The notes beneath the pieces were generated by a model. It was not told the origin of the DNA, made no database searches, and was given only the letters and a program-made list of their open reading frames with translations. A stretch of 5,959 nucleotides of DNA from JBLHLB01 sp047618505 (GTDB lineage: Bacteria; Planctomycetota; UBA1135; GCA-002686595). Positions 1 through 5,659 of the stretch are shown in pieces. The position numbers and the translations under genes are program-made. Each line of letters begins with the position of its first letter. The stretch's first letter is position 1. The stretch is taken from positions 1-5,959 of the forward strand of contig JBLHLB010000262.1 in the NCBI GenBank assembly GCA_047618505.1, written 5' to 3'.

Positions 1-403
1 CGCTCTCGCTGGAGAAGGCCACGACGGCCTCAATGGCGGCTTGGGCGCCTGAGACTTCCGATCGAGACACGATCGTGAAGGTCCCATCCGCGTTGTCTAC
101 GATCTGCGTTTGGCAATCCCCCGAACCGAAGTTCCAGGGATTGCCGTCGGATCCAATGTCAGCCATATTCCCCATGGTCAGATTGGCCATGGCGAGCGAG
201 ACGCCGGCATCCGCGACTTGAATCGCCGCGTACTCGTCAACGAAGCCCTCGCGTTCCAATTGGGAACGCAGACTCGTTGCCAAGAATGCTCCGGACACGC
301 CCAATAGGGCAACAACGGCTAAGAGCGCCGTAACGGTAGCCGCACCCTGGGTGTCCGACCACTGCGTGAGTGACTTATCGATGTGGAACTTCCCCGGTTT
401 CAT
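1..403 (-). CDS. PilX-like pilus assembly protein, N-terminal part (runs off the left edge)
   Basis: This reading frame starts at the ATG at 403-401 and stays open to the window edge, giving 134 residues without a stop. A short polar N-terminus ends in a Gly-Ala-Ala-Thr-Val stretch at residues 20-24. It is followed by one strongly hydrophobic segment, about residues 21-44, and then a helix containing the pattern Ala-Ile-Gln-Val-Ala-Asp-Ala-Gly at residues 60-67. This layout is typical of PilX_N-type minor pilins, where the equivalent helix usually reads AFQAAEAGL. No Glu is seen at mature position +5, which is common for PilX/GspK-type proteins. The start codon directly abuts the TAA of the PilW-like gene, so translational coupling is likely. 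By family it would be an inner-membrane or pilus-tip minor pilin of a type IV pilus. The missing C-terminus prevents a firmer assignment; a general hypothetical prepilin is the alternative. Confidence 0.7.
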   Translation of the reverse strand, partial: MKPGKFHIDKSLTQWSDTQGAATVTALLAVVALLGVSGAFLATSLRSQLEREGFVDEYAAIQVADAGVSLAMANLTMGNMADIGSDGNPWNFGSGDCQTQIVDNADGTFTIVSRSEVSGAQAAIEAVVAFSSES

Positions 404-1069
404 TTAGTTACGCAACCTCGTTGATGATTGAACGGTGCGAGTGAGTTGCATTCCCTTTGGCCCCACAGCCAAGAGAGTCAACCGCACTGTGAGTACCGCA
501 CCGTCCCACTGAAAATCTAAACCAGCCTCATCGATGAGACCGTTATCGTTGTCGTCGGCGAGATTGGGCTCTTCGCCACCGAGATACTCCGCCACAGACT
601 TGACCTTCACCACACGGCGTTGGGTGGGCTCCCCGACGTCGAGCAGCCAGAAGATCTCGCCCTCGTCGATCAAGCCGTCGCCATCGTTGTCAATGCCGTC
701 ATTCAGCTCGCCGGGCTCCAATTGCCAACCGATTTGTGACTCGCTGCCCCACCCGATGGCTTCACCAGCGGCGTCATAGAGCGCAGCCCGTCGAAAGGAA
801 AGATCGGAAGACCCAAAGGCGCCAGTCGGATCCCCTAAGGTCCCTGCTCCGGCGTCAGAGATGTTTCGCAGAATATCTTCGAGAGCCCGGTGAGCCGCCT
901 GATCAGCCTGCGACTCGGACTCCGCCATACGATAGGCGGAGAAGGTTGTATCAAGGGCCAAGCCGATCATGAGCAGAACGCCACTCATCAGCGTCGCGCC
1001 GATTACGCTCTCGATAAGAGTAAAGCCCGCTCGGTGGCGAACTATGCGACTGAGAAGTTGAGCCTTCAT
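404..1069 (-). CDS. PilW-like type IV minor prepilin with EF-hand-like calcium loops
   Basis: The 221-residue product has a short basic leader (residues 1-15) and a class III prepilin cleavage motif, Gly15 before Phe-Thr-Leu-Ile-Glu-Ser, with the usual Glu at mature position +5 (Glu20). A hydrophobic helix follows, about residues 18-43, and then an amphipathic stretch rich in Ala and Glu. It should be cut and methylated by the prepilin peptidase PilD and placed in the pilus or its tip. Residues 127-138 make a canonical 12-residue EF-hand loop with acidic positions 1, 3, 5, 9 and 12 (Asp127, 129, 131, 135, Glu138). Residues 172-183 repeat the pattern but lack the acidic residue at position 12. 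The ATG shares one base with the TAA of the upstream PilV-like gene (TAATG), and the TAA abuts the ATG of the PilX-like gene. No clear Shine-Dalgarno is seen. PilW is chosen over other prepilins mainly from gene order (V-W-X) and the motif, so the exact subtype is inferred. Confidence 0.82.
   Translation of the reverse strand: MKAQLLSRIVRHRAGFTLIESVIGATLMSGVLLMIGLALDTTFSAYRMAESESQADQAAHRALEDILRNISDAGAGTLGDPTGAFGSSDLSFRRAALYDAAGEAIGWGSESQIGWQLEPGELNDGIDNDGDGLIDEGEIFWLLDVGEPTQRRVVKVKSVAEYLGGEEPNLADDNDNGLIDEAGLDFQWDGAVLTVRLTLLAVGPKGMQLTRTVQSSTRLRN
656..691 (-). other. EF-hand-like calcium-binding loop in the PilW-like protein
   Basis: The loop encodes residues 127-138 with Asp at positions 1, 3, 5 and 9, Gly at 6, a hydrophobic residue at 8 and Glu at 12. 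This is a full canonical EF-hand or thrombospondin-type-3-like coordination set. A weaker second copy lies at 521-556 (residues 172-183), with Asp-Asn-Asn-Asp at positions 1, 3, 5 and 9 but Gly at 12. Calcium binding is inferred from this pattern only. Confidence 0.7.
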
Positions 1070-1644
1070 TAGCGAATCGCCATGAGCAAGATGTGCACTT
1101 CATAGTGCCCAGTGGTCTTTCCGCCGCGCCAGTCCAGCTCCACTCCAACGGGAAGGAGCACGTAGTCACCGGAACGATCGTTGCCGTCGATGACCCCATC
1201 CAAGTTGAGATCTCTCGGCATGTCTAGGGGCGAGTAAGCCACGCTTTCGCGTAGGACAGATCCCTCATCAACGGGAAAAAAGATGCGTCCCACCAGCCCG
1301 TCGTCGTCATCGCCCAGGACGTTCAGGGAGTCCACAGAGAAGCCCGGGCCGGGGGCCGTACCGGCTCCTGCGGGGTCATCGGCGGGGTCTTCGTTGTAGA
1401 GCGCATACACCTGGGTGGCATCCGCACTACGCAGCTGTTCAACAACCTGACGGGCAGCTTCGTGTGCCGCAGACCTGGCTTGGTTCGATCGAGACAGCTG
1501 ATAGCTGGAGGCGGACGCAGCAACCAGTCCTCCGATCGCTACCGCAAGAATGATCATAGCAAAGGCGACCTCAAGAACAGAGAAGCCGCTTCGGTGAGTG
1601 ACCGGCCGGGGCAGCGAGCGGGCCAATGTACGGGTGATAAGCAT
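1069..1644 (-). CDS. PilV-like type IV minor prepilin
   Basis: The 191-residue product has a basic leader (residues 1-20) followed by the prepilin peptidase motif, Gly20 before Phe-Ser-Val-Leu-Glu-Val, with Glu25 at mature position +5. A hydrophobic helix spans about residues 27-46, and the next helix contains Gln, Arg and Ala residues typical of the pilin spine. In PilV-type proteins this helix packs into the pilus filament or tip while the C-terminal domain is exposed. Residues 145-156 form a dockerin-like calcium loop (Asp145, Asn147, Asp149, Asp153, Asp156). A short acidic run, Gly-Asp-Asp-Asp-Asp-Gly, lies at residues 111-116. This is the first gene of the visible operon and overlaps the PilW-like gene by one base. 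The ATG at 1644 has no obvious Shine-Dalgarno. An in-frame stop lies upstream with no better start between. The PilV label rests on the motif, length and gene order; GspI/GspH-type pseudopilins are possible alternatives. Confidence 0.8.
   Translation of the reverse strand: MLITRTLARSLPRPVTHRSGFSVLEVAFAMIILAVAIGGLVAASASSYQLSRSNQARSAAHEAARQVVEQLRSADATQVYALYNEDPADDPAGAGTAPGPGFSVDSLNVLGDDDDGLVGRIFFPVDEGSVLRESVAYSPLDMPRDLNLDGVIDGNDRSGDYVLLPVGVELDWRGGKTTGHYEVHILLMAIR
1177..1212 (-). other. Dockerin-like calcium-binding loop in the PilV-like protein
   Basis: Residues 145-156 follow the pattern Asp-x-Asn-x-Asp-Gly-x-Ile-Asp-x-x-Asp, which supplies every side-chain ligand of a dockerin/EF-hand loop. 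Only one copy is seen. It is therefore a structural calcium site at most, not a full two-repeat dockerin module that would bind a cohesin. Confidence 0.65.
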
Positions 1645-1971
1645 GAAAGTAGGGATGTCGGGGGACGATGTAGAGATCGGTTGTACCGGTACGCAATCTG
1701 TAATCAGTCTCGGCCAGCTCTTTTGGCAGAAGACCCCCGTTGCATGCGCTCGACGACCGAAGCATTGAGCACACCACCGCCGCGAACTCTCTTAGTTGTG
1801 ACTGCCACCGGGAACATTGTTCAGCTCCGGCGACATCCGAACAGTGATCGCCTAGGCCTGTGTGCCATGAAATGGCCACCTGCTCAGAATCCTCCAGGCT
1901 CCTTTTGATTGGGTCGCCGTTGGAAGCATGGAACCGATAGGCCAGCGAACACGAGAGCAGCGTGCTCGACC

Positions 1972-2030
1972 CCCATCCCCCCTTGCGAACCGGACGTGCA
2001 AAGCGATTCTCAGATCGCGCATGGAACGCC
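1972..2030 (-). mobile_element. Possible group II intron 3' remnant (domain V-like)
   Basis: On the minus strand this stretch contains TTGCACGTCCGGTTCGCA followed by a G-rich run (ggggggatgggggtc). That closely resembles the 3' half of bacterial group II intron domain V and the G-rich sequence after it. The 5' half of the hairpin is only partly complementary. On the plus strand, 2003-2007 pairs with 2014-2018 (GCGAT/ATCGC), 1996-1999 with 2019-2022, 1990-1991 with 2023-2024, and 1985-1987 with 2027-2029, with bulges between. A small hairpin follows at 1955-1967 (GAGCA/TGCTC). The expected intron body would lie at higher coordinates on the minus strand, but no reverse transcriptase or maturase is visible there. 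If real it is a decayed fragment. The call rests on remembered consensus similarity and could be chance. Confidence 0.33.
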
Positions 2031-2524
2031 AATCACGGCGACGACGTCGGGGGGCGCTTCAACTGTAGAACCTCGAGTTACGTGCCCACGGCGCTCGCTT
2101 ACTGCGCCTTCAAACTACGCTTGCCTGGCGTCGAACTGATCCTTGCCAGTGCGGGCAGTGGCGACATTTTCTTCCATTCGAGTCCTCGTGCTGCTTGCGT
2201 TGCGATCGTATCTGAGCGAGGGAGGCACTGCGGAACGAGGTGGCGGAGTTCCGGATCTTCGGTCTTCGCGAGGGTTCATCCTTGCCAGTCAATCGGGCGA
2301 ACTGGGATTCCCATCGACTCCCCCACGGAGATGAAAATCTCCTAACCAGAGCCGCCCTACGCCCCCAGGGAGCATCTCTCCATAAGTCGGCTCTCCAATC
2401 GCCCGCTAGGTCTGGACAGATGCGCTCCCACCCGTTTCCCTTTTCGCACCGAAATGCTCCTTGCGGCATTATCGGATGGCACGTGCCACCGATCTCGCTC
2501 CATGAATCTCAACAGCCCGGTCCT

Positions 2525-2529
2525 GGAAA
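2525..2529 (+). promoter_or_regulatory. Weak ribosome binding site favouring the ATG at 2535
   Basis: GGAAA lies five bases before the ATG at 2535. The two in-frame ATGs further upstream, at 2454 and 2502, have no purine-rich stretch at a useful distance. Together with the signal peptide that begins exactly at 2535, this favours the shorter protein. Confidence 0.35.
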
Positions 2530-2534
2530 CATCC

Positions 2535-4967
2535 ATGCTCCTCAGTCGCCGCCTCTTGCCCATCCTGTGCCTTGTCTGCGCAGGTGCGTCCAGTGCCCAG
2601 TCCTCAGGGACATCCGCGAATACTCTTCCGGGGATTGGGTTTCCAATGGCGGACGCCGTTGCCCAAGCAACGCCCGGTGATCCGGGTACCGCGCTGACCC
2701 AGGGCTCCCTCGAAGTCTGGAGACCCCTCACGGTCACTTACGCGGGGCCGACGCACTCGGAGCTGGATGATGCCCCGAACCCCTTCCTCGACTATCGCCT
2801 GACTGCCGGTCTCCTCAGTCCTTCTGGCCAAGTGCACCTCCTACCCGGCTTCTTCGACGGTGACGGTCAAGGAGGTTCGAGCGGGGACAAGTGGTCCTTC
2901 CGATTCTCGCCTGACGAAGCGGGCACATGGTATTGGCTCGTTTCGTTCCGCCAGGGAACTGACCTGGCCGTCGACACAGTGTCGTCCAGTGGAACTCCCA
3001 CTGCCTTTGACGGCTCCCTTGGATCCGTCTTTATCGCTCCGCGGGATGCGAATGCAGAAGGCTTCTATAAGTGGGGGTTGCTCGAGCACACGGGCGAACA
3101 CTATCGCAAGTTCCGCGATGGGCCTTACTTCCTGAAGACCGGCGTAAGTGGGCCCGAGAATTTCTTCGGGTATAGGGGCTTCGACAACACGGTCAATCAG
3201 CCTGGGGGAGCGGACACCTCTGGACTCCCCTCGAATCTGCACGAGTACCCGTCCCACGTAGCGGACTGGAATTCTGGTGACCCCCTCTTCACCAGCAACC
3301 TCGGCTATGACTCGCGTGGGATCATCGGAGCCCTGAACTACCTGTCGAACGGTGGCATCAACTCGATCTTCATCCTGGTCAACAACCTCGGCGGCGATGG
3401 ACGCGACACCTACCCCTACATCGGCGCCAGCGGAAGCGACTTCGACCTGCAGCACTTCGACCTCTCGAAGCTAAGCCAATGGGGCCAGGTCTTCGAGCAC
3501 GCCATGTCTAAGGGCCTGATGGTCGAGCTCGGTCTGGGCGAGGGGCAGGTGGAAAATCGCACGCTCCTGGACAATGGCACCCTGGGAACGAATCGCACGC
3601 TGTTCTACCGCGAGATGGTCGCCCGCTTCGGACACCTCTTGGCCCTGGAGTGGAACCTGTGCCAGGACAACACCTATTCGACGCTGGACCTCGCGGACTT
3701 CGCGGAATTCATTCAATCCCAGGACCCCCACGATCACGGCGTCACGTTTCAATCCCAGCTACTCGGGGCGAACGGAGATTACCCGGAGTACTCAGCCTCC
3801 CTGGGCAGCCCCCTGATCTCTTCCGCCTCACTCTTCCACTTCCGAGATGACACCGGCACCGTCATCGAGCGCTGGCGCGACGACTCGGCCAACGCGGGAC
3901 ACAAATGGGCCGTGGACAGCGCAGTGCAGTGGCCGGTCAATGAAGGACTGTCCCAAACCAGCGCGGACGACATTAGAGAAGAGGTCCTTTGGGACTCCCT
4001 GTTCTCTGGTGGAGGCCTCGAATTCTACATGGGCGTCCACGCCCTACCGGAAGGCGGCTACGTGCGCCTTGAGGACTTCCGCACCCGTGACGACATGTGG
4101 GGCTACGTGCAGCATGCGCGCAAGCTAATGGGGCTCATGCCCTTTTGGCAAATGGAGCCCGCGGACGAACTCCTGACCGGCGAATCCACCGTCAAGGGCG
4201 GCGCGGAAGTCCTACGCATCCCGGGACAGCTCTACGCGCTCTACTATCCGGACACGACAACCCCCGGGCAGATAGACCTCACAGAAACGAACGGCGGCAC
4301 GTTCGCTGCCCTTTGGTACAACCCGCGCACGGGCTTCTTCGAGGGCTCGGCCACGGTTTTCACCGGCGGCTCGGTGATCTCGGTGCAGCCCCCGCCTGAT
4401 TCTATGGGTGGCTCGGTATTCCAGGAGCAGAATGGCCTGGTCGTCATGCAGGTCGAGTCCGTTGCGGTCGTACCCTCCTGGGTACTCGAGACCAACGTCA
4501 GTGGGTACACCGGTAGTGGTTACTACCGCTGGAGCGGCCCCGACATGTACAACACGCCGGGTTCAGGTTTCACGCGTTACAAATTCAACATCACGACGCC
4601 GGGAACCTACATGCTGAGTATCCACAACTACCACGACGACCCCGAGCCGGACAAGGACAACGACTGCTGGGTAAACACGGACGGCGGTAACTTCAAGAAG
4701 GTCTACTCCAACAACGGCACGGCCACTGTCGGTCGCTGGAACTGGGCCTCTGACTTTGAGTCAACCGGAGATCAAGCGGAGTTCTTCTTTGGAGCCGGAG
4801 CACACAACATCGGCATCTCCGGTCGCTCAAACGGCTATCACATGGACCGTGTTCACCTGTGGCTCTCCTCGGTGAACGACCCCCTCAACCTGAGCCTCCC
4901 GGAGTCGCCGCGCCCCGGTACCGGTTCCCCCGAGGACTGGGTCCTGGTGCTGGTTCGCATCGGGTAG
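2535..4967 (+). CDS. Secreted DUF5060 glycoside hydrolase-like protein with collagen-binding-like and C-terminal carbohydrate-binding-like domains
   Basis: From the ATG at 2535 the product has 810 residues; numbering uses this start. Residues 1-21 are a classical signal peptide (Arg-Arg, hydrophobic core, Ala-Ser-Ser-Ala before Gln22), so the protein should be exported. The ATG at 2454 would add 27 residues that bury the signal. Residues about 58-138 match DUF5060, the Ig-like N-terminal domain (Val-Trp-Arg-Pro near the start, Pro-Gly-Phe-Phe-Asp-Gly-Asp-Gly, Phe-Ser-Pro-Asp-Glu-Ala-Gly-Thr-Trp). Residues about 177-543 fit the TIM-barrel glycosidase region, with Phe-Tyr-Lys-Trp-Gly, Lys-Phe-Arg-Asp-Gly-Pro-Tyr-Phe, Glu-Trp-Asn-Leu at 372-375 and Gly-Gly-Gly-Leu-Glu-Phe-Tyr at 492-498. 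Residues about 558-613 resemble the collagen-binding-2 domain (Tyr-Ala-Leu-Tyr-Tyr-Pro-Asp, Trp-Tyr-Asn-Pro-Arg-Thr-Gly). Residues about 637-779 form a beta-rich module like GH115-C or CBM35 domains. Several usually acidic active-site positions appear changed. The substrate is unknown, and activity is uncertain. A strong terminator follows 28 bases after the stop. Confidence 0.85.
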   Translation: MLLSRRLLPILCLVCAGASSAQSSGTSANTLPGIGFPMADAVAQATPGDPGTALTQGSLEVWRPLTVTYAGPTHSELDDAPNPFLDYRLTAGLLSPSGQVHLLPGFFDGDGQGGSSGDKWSFRFSPDEAGTWYWLVSFRQGTDLAVDTVSSSGTPTAFDGSLGSVFIAPRDANAEGFYKWGLLEHTGEHYRKFRDGPYFLKTGVSGPENFFGYRGFDNTVNQPGGADTSGLPSNLHEYPSHVADWNSGDPLFTSNLGYDSRGIIGALNYLSNGGINSIFILVNNLGGDGRDTYPYIGASGSDFDLQHFDLSKLSQWGQVFEHAMSKGLMVELGLGEGQVENRTLLDNGTLGTNRTLFYREMVARFGHLLALEWNLCQDNTYSTLDLADFAEFIQSQDPHDHGVTFQSQLLGANGDYPEYSASLGSPLISSASLFHFRDDTGTVIERWRDDSANAGHKWAVDSAVQWPVNEGLSQTSADDIREEVLWDSLFSGGGLEFYMGVHALPEGGYVRLEDFRTRDDMWGYVQHARKLMGLMPFWQMEPADELLTGESTVKGGAEVLRIPGQLYALYYPDTTTPGQIDLTETNGGTFAALWYNPRTGFFEGSATVFTGGSVISVQPPPDSMGGSVFQEQNGLVVMQVESVAVVPSWVLETNVSGYTGSGYYRWSGPDMYNTPGSGFTRYKFNITTPGTYMLSIHNYHDDPEPDKDNDCWVNTDGGNFKKVYSNNGTATVGRWNWASDFESTGDQAEFFFGAGAHNIGISGRSNGYHMDRVHLWLSSVNDPLNLSLPESPRPGTGSPEDWVLVLVRIG

Positions 4968-4995
4968 AGACCCAACACCGACCCAGCACGTAGGC

Positions 4996-5037
4996 AAACG
5001 CCCCGCACCAAAGCAATGCTTGGGTGCGGGGCGTTTT
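4996..5037. terminator. Strong bidirectional intrinsic terminator
   Basis: AAACGCCCCGCACC (4996-5009) is exactly complementary to GGTGCGGGGCGTTT (5023-5036), a 14-pair GC-rich stem. The 13-base loop can fold further (AAGC/GCTT at 5011-5014 and 5018-5021). The stem ends in TTTT on the plus strand (5034-5037), and its AAA start reads as TTT on the minus strand. It lies 28 bases past the stop of the secreted glycosidase-like gene and 41 bases past the stop of the convergent DinB gene, so it can end both transcripts. Confidence 0.88.
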
Positions 5038-5077
5038 CCCCAGGGGACCTGCTCAAGAACAGCTATTTCCCAAGAGA

Positions 5078-5596
5078 CTATGCGGCGAGTAGCTCGCGCA
5101 CGATGACCAGGTGGTGTGCCGTATGCATGCGAGCAAAGCGCAGCCATTGGGCTGCCGAAAGATCCCCCAGGATTTGGTGGGGAACGCAATCCGGCGCGTC
5201 TTCAACAGCCCCTGCGTCAAGGGCCTTGATCTGTGCCAGAGTTGACTTCACCAGGTCGCGTACAAAACTCAAGTCCACCTGATCCCGTGGACGCACGAAA
5301 CGCGGTGACTCCGCTGCTCCACGCGGAATCCGACCCCGGGCGATGATCGCCTCGGCACCGGGAGACAGGGACCCAAAGGGTCGAATCAACATGCCCTTGC
5401 GCGCTACCAACGATTCCGCGTTCTTCAGGCTCATCTCGTTGGCCAAGAGCACATGAAAAAGATGTTGTGCGGGCGACCAGTTGGAACTCTTCGGATGCAC
5501 CCGAATGAGTCGCTCCTCCGGGAGCGCGGCGTACCTTGCGAGGCGCCCGTATTGCGCGCCCAGGCGATCGATATGTCGTTCGGCCAGTAGGGTCAT
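5078..5596 (-). CDS. DinB-superfamily (DinB_2-like) protein
   Basis: The 172-residue product has the DinB four-helix-bundle signature. Trp40-Ser-Pro-Ala-Gln-His-Leu-Phe-His48 lies in the first metal-binding region, and Trp151-Leu-Arg-Phe-Ala-Arg-Met-His158-Thr-Ala-His-His162 lies near the C-terminus. His48, His158 and His162 are the likely three-histidine metal site. The length fits the family (about 150-180). Family members include metal-dependent thiol transferases and many proteins of unknown role; nothing here identifies a substrate. It is cytosolic, with no signal peptide or membrane segment. The ATG at 5596 has only a weak purine stretch (AAAGAG) close upstream. It lies 63 bases downstream of the sialidase-like gene on the same strand and could be co-transcribed with it. 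The product ends at a TAG 41 bases from the shared terminator. The family assignment is firm; the function is not. Confidence 0.82.
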   Translation of the reverse strand: MTLLAERHIDRLGAQYGRLARYAALPEERLIRVHPKSSNWSPAQHLFHVLLANEMSLKNAESLVARKGMLIRPFGSLSPGAEAIIARGRIPRGAAESPRFVRPRDQVDLSFVRDLVKSTLAQIKALDAGAVEDAPDCVPHQILGDLSAAQWLRFARMHTAHHLVIVRELLAA

Positions 5597-5659
5597 AGCT
5601 CTTTGATCGTGAGTTGCCCCCGTCGAACGAAAGGACGCGGACTTGGGGCTGCCGGGCAG

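Larger units (their letters stand above)
1645..2534. other. Long non-coding interval between divergent transcription units
   Basis: About 890 bases separate the start of the pilin operon (reading left) from the start of the large secreted protein (reading right). It must hold the promoters of both units. I cannot pick a convincing -35/-10 pair or sigma-54 site on either strand. Open frames here on both strands are low-complexity, rich in Arg and Ser, and have no recognisable domain, so I do not call a gene. The interval holds the possible group II intron remnant at 1972-2030. It also holds a 12-base direct repeat, ATCCTTGCCAGT, at 2139-2150 and 2278-2289, of unknown meaning. Confidence 0.6.

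Noticed and set aside
33..307. Two short plus-strand open frames over the PilX-like gene
   Set aside because: They are antisense to the PilX-like frame, which has a clear hydrophobic segment and PilX-like motif, and they show no domain or export signal.
1812..1822. Perfect palindrome GAACATTGTTC, similar to a LexA-type operator
   Set aside because: The half-site spacing is three bases, not the four of the classical GAAC-N4-GTTC box, and neither neighbouring gene is an SOS gene. A single 11-base palindrome is expected by chance often enough.
1571..2032. 153-residue minus-strand open frame reaching into the PilV-like gene
   Set aside because: It overlaps the PilV N-terminus in another frame, has a biased Arg/Ser/Cys composition and no recognised domain. 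Part of it is the translated domain V-like stretch.
1962..2345. 127-residue plus-strand open frame, and a 119-residue minus-strand frame at 2110-2469
   Set aside because: Both are low-complexity and Arg/Ser-rich, and mutually overlapping. They match no family I know and have no ribosome binding site. Chance frames in GC-rich DNA are the simpler explanation.
2535..2600. Possible lipoprotein signal (Cys residues within the hydrophobic core of the signal peptide)
   Set aside because: The residues before each Cys do not fit a lipobox (no Gly, Ala or Ser at -1), and an Ala-x-Ala-like site at residue 21 fits normal signal peptidase cleavage.
2841..3455. 204-residue minus-strand open frame
   Set aside because: It is a Val/Glu/Arg-rich antisense shadow of the DUF5060 protein, which is strongly supported by domain motifs.
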